From Candidatus Binatia bacterium (lineage in GTDB: Bacteria; Desulfobacterota; Binatia; UBA1149; JAJCZL01): 48,183 nucleotides of DNA. Below, piece after piece: positions 6,094-14,518 of this stretch (the first letter of the stretch is position 1; each line of letters starts with the position of its first letter). The notes beneath the pieces were generated by a model. It saw only the letters and a program-made list of their open reading frames with translations. It was not told the DNA's origin and made no database searches. The position numbers were made by a program, and so were the translations under genes. The DNA is taken from positions 1-48,183 of the forward strand of contig JANQEO010000306.1 of assembly GCA_028278325.1 (NCBI GenBank), given 5' to 3'.

Positions 6094-8847
6094 CTACTTA
6101 AGCTGTGCCTTGTACTGCAAACCGTCGTCTTTCTTGACCTCGTTCATCGTCGCAGTCACGCAGAACCCGCTGCTGGTGAGCATTTGTATCGTCGCCGTGT
6201 TGCTGCCGGCGAGGCCCGCCACCACTCCGGTCGGCAGGTTAGTATAGCCTTTTGCTGCGTTATTCTTGCCTTTAGCGTCGGCTTTTCCTTTGAGGGGGTC
6301 ACCGGATGTGTAACCGATCTTTGAGATTCCTTCCGCGGCAAGGAACTTGTCCTTGTATGTATAGCCTTTGGTCCCCTTCTTTTTCCAGCAGGGCTTCTCA
6401 CCACACACGTCACCGGCTCGGGACACAAACAGGTCCTCAACCAGACTGCCGCTATCGTCGTAGATACACGCCGTAACGTGCGTAGCTCCGCTCCAGGGGT
6501 CACCAAACTCGGCCTGAGTCGTGGGCACATCAATCTTCTTCCACTGAAGTGTCATCTTCTCTTTACCGGCGGTCTTTTCCTTGTACAGAATCTTCGCCCT
6601 TTGCACGCTGAGACAACCGGGTGCGGGCAGGTCAGGGCAGTTACGCACACTGGCGTCTGTGACCTTGAAAACGCTGTCCGCTTCGTGGTCCGCGAAGAAC
6701 AGGTTGCCGGACTTGTCTACGGCAACGCCCCACGGCTCGCGCACGTCATCGTCATTTGGGAAACCGAACTCGGCAAAGATCGTAGTCGAAGCCCCCTGCG
6801 GGGAAACCCTGAGTGGCGGGTCCCAAAAGTCGGTGATGAAGGCATTGCCAGCCGAGTCGGCTGCTATTCCTAGTAGCACGCTACCCACAGTCGTGGCGTT
6901 TGTGACCGGAAAGGGATTATCCGGCGTAATCCTGACCAGAAAGCCCCCGCCCACGCCGAAAACATCGGTCTCACCCGCGATGACGAGCAAGTCGCCACCA
7001 CCGTCGGCTGCCATACCGAGGATAGGGAACCCTGCAACGAGAACGCCCAAGTCCACGATTTCGGTTATGACGCCGCCAGGAGTGATTCTGAAGATATTGC
7101 GACTGAGGAAGCCAGCGACAAAAACGTCGCCGCTACTATTGGTAGCAACCGCTATTGGTCCATCTAGTGAGTTGCCAGCGCCGTCGCCCGTCGCATCGAT
7201 GATCTCGCTGATCACGCCACCCGGCGTTACCCTGAAAACGTTGTTGCTACAGCCCCCTGCAACGAACACGTTGCCGGTCGCATCGGTAGCAAGCGCAGTT
7301 GGAGCAGAAAGTTCGTTGCCAGCGCCGTCGCCCGTCGCATCGATGATCTCGCTGATTACGCCACCCGGCGTTACCTCGAAAACGTTGTCGCTGCCGTGTA
7401 CGGATAGGCACAACAAGGGAGCGCCCAAATCACCACTGGCAATGAACGCGTTGCCGGAATCATCCGAAGCGAGGGCGCTGACGCGCCCCAACATGCTCCC
7501 AGCGCCGTCGCCTGTCGAGTCGATTATGGTGCTGATCACGCCACCCGGCGTTACCTGGAAAACGTGGCTGCTGAATCGGCCTGCAACAAAGACGTTGCCG
7601 GCGCTATCTGTGGCTATCGTCGTTGGTGCGCCGAGGAAATTGCCAGGTACACCAAGTGCGCTATCTACGATCTCGGTTTCGACCCCACTAGGCGTGAACC
7701 TACGAACGTTGTGGCCGTCACCGCCCGCAACGAAAAGATTCCCCGCATTGTCTGTAGCCACGTACGGCATTAAATCGAATCCTAAGCCACGCCCAATGCT
7801 ATTAACGGTGTCAACCAAGGTGACAGCCCCCGCGGGCGAGATCACGGAGACGCTCGAACCGAGACCAACGAATGGAACTAACTCCTGGCTACCCACGTAA
7901 GCGTTGCCGGCAAAATCGGTGGCCAGCCGGCTGACCCGCGTCCATACACCGGGTGGATTCGGGAATGCCGACGCGATGAAGCCGCCACCCGCCACGATCT
8001 GAAATGCCATGTTGCCGTCGGGGTAGAATAATCCGCCGGCCTCCCCACCTACAAAGACGTTCCCAGAAGCGTCGGTGGCTATGGCTCGTGGGCCGTTCAA
8101 GGCGTTCCCCGCACCATCGCCTGTCGCGTCTATGATCTCTATGACCACGCCAGCCGGCGTGATCTCGAAAGCGTTGTTGCTGGACACGCCCGTCACGAAC
8201 ACGTTACCGCCACCATCTGTAGCCACGGCACTCGGGCCGTCAAGTGGATTGCCAGCGCCATCGCCCGTGGCATCGATGATTTGACTGATCGTACCGCCCG
8301 GCGTGATCTTGAAGACATTGTCACTCCCCAAGCCCGCGACAAAAACGTTACCGGAACTATCGGTGGCAAGAGCCGTTGCGCCGTCCAACGTGTTTCCCGA
8401 ACCATCGCCGGAGCCATCTATAATCTCAGTGATCACGCCGCCCGGCGTAACCTTGAAGACGTTGTTGCTCTCAGTACCAAGGATGAAGACATTACCGGCG
8501 GCATCTGCGGCCACCGCACCCGGGCGATCGAGCGTATTCCCAGCGCCGTCGCCAGTGGCGTCTATAATCTCCGTGATCACGCCGCCCGGCGTAACCTTGA
8601 ACGCGTTGTCACTGTAAAACCCAGTCACGAAGACGTTCCCGGCAGCGTCGGTGGTAACGCCCAAAGCTGACATCAAGCCCGGCGTTACTCCCGTATCCCC
8701 TGTGGGGCCGATGATCCGCGTGACGTCGGCGGCAGCCAGTGGAGAGAGCGCTAGGTCAGCAGCTAGGATCAAGCCGATGAACGTGCCTGCCGCCCGAGAA
8801 CGACAAAGGCCCGTAGGAACTTGGCAGACACGGCGAAGCTGCAGCAT
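6094..8847 (-). CDS. secreted NHL/SBBP-type beta-propeller protein (917 aa)
   Basis: The ATG at 8847 follows GAGGGGGG at good spacing. The N-terminus is a signal peptide (basic start, hydrophobic residues about 20-35, LAAADVT). About 12 or more imperfect repeats of ~50 residues follow, each built as DxxGNVFVxG, then a VTPGGVI segment, then EIIDATGDGAGN. This is the pattern of NHL- or SBBP-like blades that fold into beta-propellers. The last ~170 residues are a separate domain with a Cys pair (VCGEKPCWKKKGTKGY), Lys-rich strands and an ending Cys-containing TSSGFCVTATM. That type of C-terminal domain recurs on secreted proteins of deltaproteobacterial-type genomes (recall, not checked). It probably binds something outside the cell; the ligand is unknown. 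The DNA repeats are just the coding of the blades. Confidence 0.8.
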   Translation of the reverse strand: MLQLRRVCQVPTGLCRSRAAGTFIGLILAADLALSPLAAADVTRIIGPTGDTGVTPGLMSALGVTTDAAGNVFVTGFYSDNAFKVTPGGVITEIIDATGDGAGNTLDRPGAVAADAAGNVFILGTESNNVFKVTPGGVITEIIDGSGDGSGNTLDGATALATDSSGNVFVAGLGSDNVFKITPGGTISQIIDATGDGAGNPLDGPSAVATDGGGNVFVTGVSSNNAFEITPAGVVIEIIDATGDGAGNALNGPRAIATDASGNVFVGGEAGGLFYPDGNMAFQIVAGGGFIASAFPNPPGVWTRVSRLATDFAGNAYVGSQELVPFVGLGSSVSVISPAGAVTLVDTVNSIGRGLGFDLMPYVATDNAGNLFVAGGDGHNVRRFTPSGVETEIVDSALGVPGNFLGAPTTIATDSAGNVFVAGRFSSHVFQVTPGGVISTIIDSTGDGAGSMLGRVSALASDDSGNAFIASGDLGAPLLCLSVHGSDNVFEVTPGGVISEIIDATGDGAGNELSAPTALATDATGNVFVAGGCSNNVFRVTPGGVISEIIDATGDGAGNSLDGPIAVATNSSGDVFVAGFLSRNIFRITPGGVITEIVDLGVLVAGFPILGMAADGGGDLLVIAGETDVFGVGGGFLVRITPDNPFPVTNATTVGSVLLGIAADSAGNAFITDFWDPPLRVSPQGASTTIFAEFGFPNDDDVREPWGVAVDKSGNLFFADHEADSVFKVTDASVRNCPDLPAPGCLSVQRAKILYKEKTAGKEKMTLQWKKIDVPTTQAEFGDPWSGATHVTACIYDDSGSLVEDLFVSRAGDVCGEKPCWKKKGTKGYTYKDKFLAAEGISKIGYTSGDPLKGKADAKGKNNAAKGYTNLPTGVVAGLAGSNTATIQMLTSSGFCVTATMNEVKKDDGLQYKAQLK

Positions 8848-9008
8848 GAGACCCCCCTCTGGAATGCTAAATAGTCGCGAATCCTACATCGGCATTCCTC
8901 ACAAAGTCCAGGCCGAATCGTCTTGACCCCTCAGGTGGGGTATAGGGAGCTGCCGGCTGCCTCACGAGTCCAGCCTTGTCGCTCCAGTCAAGCCCAGCGA
9001 GGCACTGA

Positions 9009-9047
9009 TTCGAAGCCCGGTGCTCTATCCAGCTGAGCTACGGACGC
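9009..9047 (-). pseudogene. tRNA-Arg(TCG) 5'-half remnant, broken at the anticodon loop
   Basis: On the minus strand, from 9047 down, one reads acceptor strand GCGTCCG, TA, D arm GCTCAGCTGGATAGAGC, A, anticodon stem CCGGG and loop CTTCGAA. The expected pairing strand CCCGG and the whole T arm do not follow; the sequence becomes TCAGTGCCTCGC. The anticodon in the loop is TCG. The break falls in the anticodon loop, the same place where the tRNA-Glu remnants of this island are cut. Confidence 0.75.
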
Positions 9048-9114
9048 GCATTCGGCTTCTTGCTGTAGTTCGTTCCAGCTTCCCCGTCGCAAGACCCGCA
9101 CGCACGCTCGTTTA

Positions 9115-9241
9115 GTGAAAGGCCCAAAGGCCAAGTGACAAAGAAGGCGAAATAAGGGGAAAGGTGCTATTTCATGGTGTCAAAAGCCCAATGATGGTGA
9201 CACTTGGTGCAACCTGACTTCCCAATTTCTGAACCAAGCTT
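9115..9241 (-). repeat. island repeat copy C (arm only)
   Basis: This copy starts with GTGAAAGGCC, the anticodon-loop end of the tRNA-Glu remnant, and then carries the whole arm to GAACCAAGCTT near 9241. The tRNA T arm and acceptor seen in copies A and B are missing: the sequence to the left is unrelated. The arm is very close to copy B and contains the same GTGTCA/TGACAC inverted pair. Confidence 0.7.
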
Positions 9242-9257
9242 CTGCGGCATATGTCAC

Positions 9258-9953
9258 TCAACTAGCACCGGCAGCGACTCGATACCCGTACCCCGTCTCG
9301 TCTTGTCCACCAAAGAAACAAGCGCCTCGGACAACTGCGACTCGGTCATCCATCGTCGACGTGCATGCAACTGGCTGTCGCCCTAGCGCCAGATCGGAGC
9401 GTTCAACTACCCGGCCATCAGCCGTTACATACCAAACAGCGCCTCCCCGCGTTACTTGTGCCAGAATGCAGACCTCTCGAGGACCACATTCACTCCCTAA
9501 CCTAAGCCCTGGCACTGCGTACCTCAGGCTCCATTCCGAACACTGCCCACCGATACACACGGGGTCAGGCCGACGTCCTGAGAGGCAAGGAATCGGCCAA
9601 TTCCTAGGGGTTAGGATTCGGTGCAGCCGGTCTAAACTGGCAATCTTGGAACGCAACGGAGCCTCGTCAACAGACCGATCCGAGTACACGTAATAGTCGC
9701 GACACCCGGACCATCCTCGGCGGACACTAACCACTCGGCACTCTTGCGTTGACGTACACGATCTATCAGACACTAGGTCGTCGATTTCCTCCCTCAGTTC
9801 GCCCATGCGCACCCTTCCCGCTTGTTCCAGCTTGCGTACCAGCTCCGTCCCGACAGTAGGCACGGGCGGCAAAACCACTAAGCCAACTAGCATCGCTAAG
9901 AGAACGACCCGGTGCCAAAACCAAGAACGACGACTCCTCAACCTACCCCTCAT
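9258..9953 (-). CDS. exported hypothetical protein (231 aa)
   Basis: The ATG at 9953 starts a basic leader (MRGRLRSRRSWFWHR) followed by a hydrophobic stretch LAMLVGLVVLPP, so the protein is a Sec substrate or membrane-anchored. The body carries eight cysteines in pairs (DRSCTSTQECRVV, GWSGCRDYYVYS, PCLSGRRPDPVCIGGQCS), typical of a disulfide-stabilised periplasmic or extracellular domain. No catalytic motif is seen. The gene stops 16 bases from repeat copy C, so the repeat forms its immediate downstream region. Family unknown. Confidence 0.65.
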   Translation of the reverse strand: MRGRLRSRRSWFWHRVVLLAMLVGLVVLPPVPTVGTELVRKLEQAGRVRMGELREEIDDLVSDRSCTSTQECRVVSVRRGWSGCRDYYVYSDRSVDEAPLRSKIASLDRLHRILTPRNWPIPCLSGRRPDPVCIGGQCSEWSLRYAVPGLRLGSECGPREVCILAQVTRGGAVWYVTADGRVVERSDLALGRQPVACTSTMDDRVAVVRGACFFGGQDETGYGYRVAAGAS

Positions 9954-10054
9954 GCCTGGGCTTCACGATGTCTTACCGCGCCCACCAGCGGGTGTGACGA
10001 AGACGGTCGGAGATTATTCTGCCGTGAACCAGGCGAGCGATGTTTGCGTAGGAA

Positions 10055-10093
10055 GGGAAAGCGTCCCTTACAGTTCCCAGTTGGAACCAACTT
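10055..10093 (-). repeat. possible internally deleted island repeat
   Basis: GGGAAAGCGTCCC matches the flank and 3' tip of the tRNA-Glu gene. It is followed after six bases by TTCCCAGTTGGAACCAACTT, which resembles the outer end of the island arm (TTCCCAATTTCTGAACCAACTT in copies A and B, with small gaps). If real, the middle of the repeat was lost. Confidence 0.35.
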
Positions 10094-10235
10094 CTCCGAT
10101 CCCTGGAAGAACTCGCTCAGCTGGGCACAACCTGAAACACTGATTTCTGCGCCTATGGTGCAGTGAAAAGCGGTCGGCCCTCGCCGTGCCTACCCTACTA
10201 CCACGTGGGATTAGAACCATATGAGTAAACGCCTC

Positions 10236-10252
10236 AGGTCACGCCGTGACCT
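10236..10252. promoter_or_regulatory. palindrome upstream of the cyclase fusion gene
   Basis: AGGTCACG and CGTGACCT flank a single C, giving a perfect 8+8 palindrome 127 bases before the gene start. Its size fits a dimeric regulator site. No regulator can be named. Confidence 0.4.
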
Positions 10253-10378
10253 AGGTGAGGATGACGGTCGAAGGGTGATGTAGGGTTGCAGGCAAGGCCG
10301 GCCATCCTCGAAAAGAGCCGAGCGCAGCGATACCCCCGATCTATGCAGGACATCACGCTGTGTGGTAAAGGAGGACAG

Positions 10379-11710
10379 ATGTCCGGAATGCCCGAGACCA
10401 AGTACGCCAAGAGCGGCGACGTCAGCATCGCCTACCAGGTTGTCGGTGATGGGCCGGTCGACCTCGTGATAGTCCCGGGAATGAGCCATCACGTCGAGTA
10501 CATATACGAGCTTCCGGGTTACCCGCGCTTCATGGATCGACTAACCTCGTTCGCACGGGTGATAGCGTTCGACAAGCGTGGCAGCGGTCTATCCGACCCG
10601 ATCGTCGGGAGCCCCAGCCTTGAGGAGAGGATGGACGATATTCGCGCAGTGATGGACACCGTAGGCAGCGAACGCGCTGCCCTGTTCGGCTGGGCCGACG
10701 GTACACCGATGTGCTTACTTTTTGCTGCAACGTACCCGGATCGAACAACCAGTCTCGTCTTGTACAACTGCTATGCTCGCATACTTCAAGCGGAGGGCTA
10801 CGGTGGAGTCTCGCCGGAACAGTTCGCAACACTTTCGGCTTCCGCGGTCGAGACTTGGGGCCAAGGAACCCGGGTACAGAGTCTGAACCCGTCTGTCCCG
10901 TGGGGGCCGGAGTCACGATCACTATGGGCAAAGTTCGAGCGCCTCTCCATCAGCCCAGGGGCTCTGCGTGCGGCCATTGAACTCATAGGCGAGATAGACG
11001 TGCGGTCGATCCTACCTGCGATCCGGGTGCCAACGCTGGTACTGCACCGCCGGGAATCTTCCATGATTCCCGCCGTCGCTGGTCGGTACGTGTCCGATTC
11101 GATTCCGAACTCCCGTTTCGTACAGCTCGAGGGTGGCGACTACTGGCCGTTTCTAGGGGACGCGGACTCCGTGCTCGCCGAGGCCGAGGAATTCATCACC
11201 GGCGAACGTCATGCCGTCGTTGGAACAGACCGGGTCTTGGCCACGGTTCTTTTCACCGACATCGTTGCCTCGACGAAGCGAGCTGCCGAGGTTGGTGATC
11301 ACCAATGGCGACAGCTGCTCGATGCTCACGATGAGGTCACGGCCAGACAGCTCGCACGGTTTCGAGGCTCGCTGGTCAAGAACACTGGTGATGGAGTACT
11401 GGCCACTTTCGACGGCCCCGCTAGGGCCATCAACTGCGCAGGTGCGATTTGCGAAGCCGTGCGGGGGCTGGGGTTAGAGACTTGCGCTGGACTTCATATC
11501 GGCGAGGTCGAGAAACGCGGTGACGACATCGGCGGCATCGCCGTGCACATCGCTGCTCGTGTACTAGAGAAGGCCCGGCCCGGCGAGGTGCTCGTGTCCC
11601 GTACGCTGACCGATCTCGTAGCGGGCTCGGGTTTGCAGTTCGAGGATCGCGGTGAGCACGAGCTACAGGGTATCGCCAAAAAGTGGCAACTGTTCGCCGC
11701 TTCGACATAA
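10379..11710 (+). CDS. degenerate alpha/beta-hydrolase fused to class III adenylate/guanylate cyclase
   Basis: The ATG at 10379 is taken because GGAGG (10370-10374) precedes it; the open frame from 10286 adds an unlikely extension. Residues 1-278 are an alpha/beta-hydrolase fold (AFDKRGSGLSD, FAATYPDRTTSLVLY). Residues 285-443 are a class III nucleotide cyclase: metal Asp in LFTDIVAST (D294), base-site Lys and second metal Asp in VKNTGDGV (K334, D338), then GDDIGGIAVHIAARV and the GEVLVSRTLTDLVAGSG tail. The hydrolase nucleophile elbow reads GWADG, so the usual Ser is Ala106. The catalytic His position in the GGDYWPF loop is Tyr255. The hydrolase half is therefore probably a ligand-sensing or structural module controlling cAMP production. 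Soluble, no signal peptide. It is the island gene nearest the intact tRNA-Glu. Confidence 0.85.
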   Translation: MSGMPETKYAKSGDVSIAYQVVGDGPVDLVIVPGMSHHVEYIYELPGYPRFMDRLTSFARVIAFDKRGSGLSDPIVGSPSLEERMDDIRAVMDTVGSERAALFGWADGTPMCLLFAATYPDRTTSLVLYNCYARILQAEGYGGVSPEQFATLSASAVETWGQGTRVQSLNPSVPWGPESRSLWAKFERLSISPGALRAAIELIGEIDVRSILPAIRVPTLVLHRRESSMIPAVAGRYVSDSIPNSRFVQLEGGDYWPFLGDADSVLAEAEEFITGERHAVVGTDRVLATVLFTDIVASTKRAAEVGDHQWRQLLDAHDEVTARQLARFRGSLVKNTGDGVLATFDGPARAINCAGAICEAVRGLGLETCAGLHIGEVEKRGDDIGGIAVHIAARVLEKARPGEVLVSRTLTDLVAGSGLQFEDRGEHELQGIAKKWQLFAAST

Positions 11711-11737
11711 ACGTAGCTCAGCACCGTAGAAGGAAAG

Positions 11738-11812
<75 letters not shown>

Positions 11813-11849
11813 CCAGATTAGCTTTCCTACCGGGGTTGCGAAGCGGAGA

Positions 11850-11926
<77 letters not shown>

Positions 11927-12059
11927 AACCCCGAGTCGGCAAACCTTATCAGCGCTAGGACGATTTTCAAGCGGGTCGCGGCCCGCGCGAGCCGCAAAGA
12001 TCAAGGATCTGACTCCGGGAAACGATCGATCGCCGCATGCAGGCGCGGCGTCGTGAGGC

Positions 12060-14318
12060 TCAGCTGGCCTGGAGATCCCAGAGCTTGTACTGCCAGCCCT
12101 TGGCCGAACGCGTGAGAGCCTCGAGCAAGGGCAGCACGTGGGGCTGGTCTATCATGTAGGCAGCCGACGACATCGGGGTGTCACTGACCGCGATCGAGAC
12201 ATTGTCCTTGGTGTAGACCTTGAACATGTCCTCGTCGGTGCGGTCGTCACCCATCGTGATCAGCATGTCGGCTTTGGGGTCGAATCCGTCCTCTTGAAGG
12301 ATGAAACGCACGGCCTCGCCCTTGTTGATGCCGATATGGCGTACCTCGACGGCCTTCTTGGCCGTGGTCACGCCCAAAGGCGTGCGCTGCAGGAGACCGC
12401 CCAGGGCATCGGCAAGCTCTCGGGCCTGCTCTTGGGCGAAGATCGGTTCGGCCATACGGTAGTGCCACACGACACCGAACTCTTTTCTCTCGATGCGGGA
12501 GCCGGGGATGCGCTTTTCGAAGTCCGTCATCACCCTCAGCACGTTGTCCCACAGGTCCTTGAAGTGGGAGTCGTCGACCATGTGCTCGCATTCCTGGTCG
12601 CCGGCGCGGCGAATGCAGGCACCATGCTCGGCGATCAGCGTAACATCGTGGGGTAAGAACTCTTCGAGGAAGCGCCTGTCGCGCCCACTCACCACGGATA
12701 TCCGGAAGTTCTGAATCCCGGCCATGTCCTTGAGCAGCTCGATGACCTCGGGCGTGGGTGTCGCCAGCTCGGGCTTCTCGGCCACTGCTACCAAGGTGCC
12801 GTCGTAGTCGATGAAGAAATGAGCGTGGCGCGCGTTACTCAGACGATCCACGAGTTCGCCGGGATCCGGATCCAGGGTCTGGACGTCGACACTCAAGGTA
12901 TTTCGTCTGCGCGTCTCCGCCAGGGTATCGAGGAAGCCCGTGCTCCAGGCGCGGTTGTCGTGGAGCGCGAGACGGTCCCAGAGATCCGACATCATCTGGC
13001 TTTTCTTCTCATCGGACATGGACAGGGCCTTGTGCATACCCGCGGCCATGCTGTCCGGGCTCCACGGGTTGACCAGAATGGCCTCCCCCATTTCGGCAGC
13101 CGAACCCGCGAATTCGCTAAGCACCAGCGCACCGGGATCCTCGCCCTTGGACGCGACGTACTCCTTACACACCAGGTTCAAGCCGTCGCGAATCGGTGTA
13201 ACTACCGCGACGTCGGCGCGCCTATAGAGGGCGAGCAGGTGATCGCGGGTGAGAGTCTGGAACAGATAATGAATCGGCACGTAGCCGGGCGCTCCGAAAC
13301 GACCGTTGATCATGCCGACCAAACCGTCGACTTCGGCCTTGAGGTCGCGGTATTCATCCACCTTCACGCGCGAAGGCACCGATACCTGTATGAACGAGAC
13401 CTTGCCGACCAGGTCGGGGTGCTTTTCCAGCAATGCGCTGAACGCTTCCAAGCGCGGCGGTATGCCTTTGGTGTAGTCGAGACGGTCTACGCCTAGGATG
13501 ACCTTTTTGCCTTTGTAATTAGCATCAAGAGCCTCGATCTGCTCCTCGGTCTCAGGCAAGCGCGCCTCGGAGTGCATCGCCTTGACATCGATGCCTAACG
13601 GGAAGGCGCCCATCCTCACCAGCCTCTCCCCGTAGTTGAGACTGTCCATGTGCGGCTCCAGTCCCAGGACGCGCGCGGTCGAGTTGGAAAAATGCCTCAT
13701 GTACTCGAGCGTGTGAAAGCCGACCAAGTCGGAGCCCAGCACACCCGAGAGGATTTCGTTGCGCCAGGGCAAGACGCGAAACATGTCTGCAGAAGGAAAG
13801 GGAATGTGTAGGAAGAAGCCGATGCTAAGGTCACGCTTCATGCGCCGCAGCATGTTGGGCAACAACATGAGCTGGTAGTCCTGCACCCACACGATGTCGT
13901 TGTCTTGAACCTCGGAGATGATGGCGTCGGCGAACAGCTGGTTGACCTGCTCGTACGCCTCCCACTCCGACGGGGAAAAGTGGCAACGGTCGGGCATGTA
14001 GTGGAAGAGAGGCCAGATGGCTCCGTTGCTGAAGCCTTCGTAGTAGGACTCGTAAAGATCGGGAGGGACATCGACGATACGCAGTCCCTGCTCTTTCAGA
14101 TCGGCAAGATCGCTGTCGGCGACCTTTAGTTTGGACGAGCCGGTCTGTCCGGCCAGACAACCCATCCACAAGGATCGGCCGCTCTGGTGGACCTCTTCCA
14201 GCCCGTTTACCAGCCCGCCGGAACTACGTTGAAGAACTATCCAGCCGTCGCCCAAAACGGACGTCGATACCGGTAGGCGATTGGATACTATTATTACTCT
14301 GCCGTCTTCGGGTCCCAC
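12060..14318 (-). CDS. otsAB: bifunctional trehalose-6-phosphate synthase/phosphatase
   Basis: This 752-residue fusion makes trehalose from UDP-glucose and glucose-6-phosphate in two steps in the cytoplasm. Residues ~1-480 are the GT20 synthase: VIIVSNRLPVS start, GGLVNGL, VWVQDYQLMLLPNMLR, GVDRLDYTKGIP and RDGLNLVCKEYVASK. Residues ~495-752 are an HAD phosphatase with DYDGTLVAV (about residue 505), VSGRDRRFLEEFL, AEHGACIRR and MGDDRTDEDMF, so both active sites look complete. The start is GTG. Such fusions are known in bacteria and eukaryotes and channel the phosphate intermediate. The product protects against osmotic and drying stress. The gene stands alone, with a possible promoter at 14441-14468. 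Confidence 0.95.
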   Translation of the reverse strand: MGPEDGRVIIVSNRLPVSTSVLGDGWIVLQRSSGGLVNGLEEVHQSGRSLWMGCLAGQTGSSKLKVADSDLADLKEQGLRIVDVPPDLYESYYEGFSNGAIWPLFHYMPDRCHFSPSEWEAYEQVNQLFADAIISEVQDNDIVWVQDYQLMLLPNMLRRMKRDLSIGFFLHIPFPSADMFRVLPWRNEILSGVLGSDLVGFHTLEYMRHFSNSTARVLGLEPHMDSLNYGERLVRMGAFPLGIDVKAMHSEARLPETEEQIEALDANYKGKKVILGVDRLDYTKGIPPRLEAFSALLEKHPDLVGKVSFIQVSVPSRVKVDEYRDLKAEVDGLVGMINGRFGAPGYVPIHYLFQTLTRDHLLALYRRADVAVVTPIRDGLNLVCKEYVASKGEDPGALVLSEFAGSAAEMGEAILVNPWSPDSMAAGMHKALSMSDEKKSQMMSDLWDRLALHDNRAWSTGFLDTLAETRRRNTLSVDVQTLDPDPGELVDRLSNARHAHFFIDYDGTLVAVAEKPELATPTPEVIELLKDMAGIQNFRISVVSGRDRRFLEEFLPHDVTLIAEHGACIRRAGDQECEHMVDDSHFKDLWDNVLRVMTDFEKRIPGSRIERKEFGVVWHYRMAEPIFAQEQARELADALGGLLQRTPLGVTTAKKAVEVRHIGINKGEAVRFILQEDGFDPKADMLITMGDDRTDEDMFKVYTKDNVSIAVSDTPMSSAAYMIDQPHVLPLLEALTRSAKGWQYKLWDLQAS

Positions 14319-14440
14319 TACTTACGCCGCCTCTAACAAAAACTAACCACTGTTTGACTCAAGCACACGCTTGCAGACATCGGTTCGTCAACGGCGAAAG
14401 GACGCCCGCCCCCACAACTCCCGCCAGATTACACCTTATG

Positions 14441-14468
14441 ATTATCGCACATGCCATGTAATTGTGAG
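14441..14468 (-). promoter_or_regulatory. putative extended -10 promoter for otsAB
   Basis: On the minus strand TGC-GATAAT (an extended -10 box) lies 16 bases after CTCACA (-35-like, 4 of 6 matches to TTGACA). It sits about 120 bases before the otsAB GTG. The surrounding stretch is AT-richer than its neighbours. Confidence 0.4.
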
Positions 14469-14518
14469 GAATAAATGGCCTTAACCGCACAAAATCCGGG
14501 GCTTTTCGTGGGCACGCC

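Larger units (their letters stand above)
8848..9257. other. intergenic region with half tRNA-Arg and repeat copy C
   Basis: The gap holds the upstream leader of the propeller gene, a small CCCC/GGGG hairpin at 8927-8940, the 5' half of a tRNA-Arg (9009-9047) and repeat copy C (9115-9241). Bases 9048-9114, between the tRNA half and the arm, match nothing I recognise. Confidence 0.5.
9954..10378. other. intergenic region between divergent genes
   Basis: This 425-base gap between two divergently read genes must hold both promoters, though none is clear. It contains a possible repeat scrap (10055-10093), a minus-strand T-arm-like GGTTCTAATCCC near 10206-10217, and the palindrome at 10236-10252. 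GGAGG at 10370-10374 is the ribosome site of the cyclase fusion gene. Confidence 0.5.

Noticed and set aside
6581..7900. 439-residue open frame antisense to the beta-propeller gene
   Set aside because: Its repeats only mirror the propeller repeats (TPPGVTLKT-type units from blade codons).
7185..8600. Regular direct repeats suggesting a CRISPR or minisatellite
   Set aside because: The period is ~150-200 bases, stays in frame with the propeller blades and diverges as coding sequence does. No spacer-repeat pattern.
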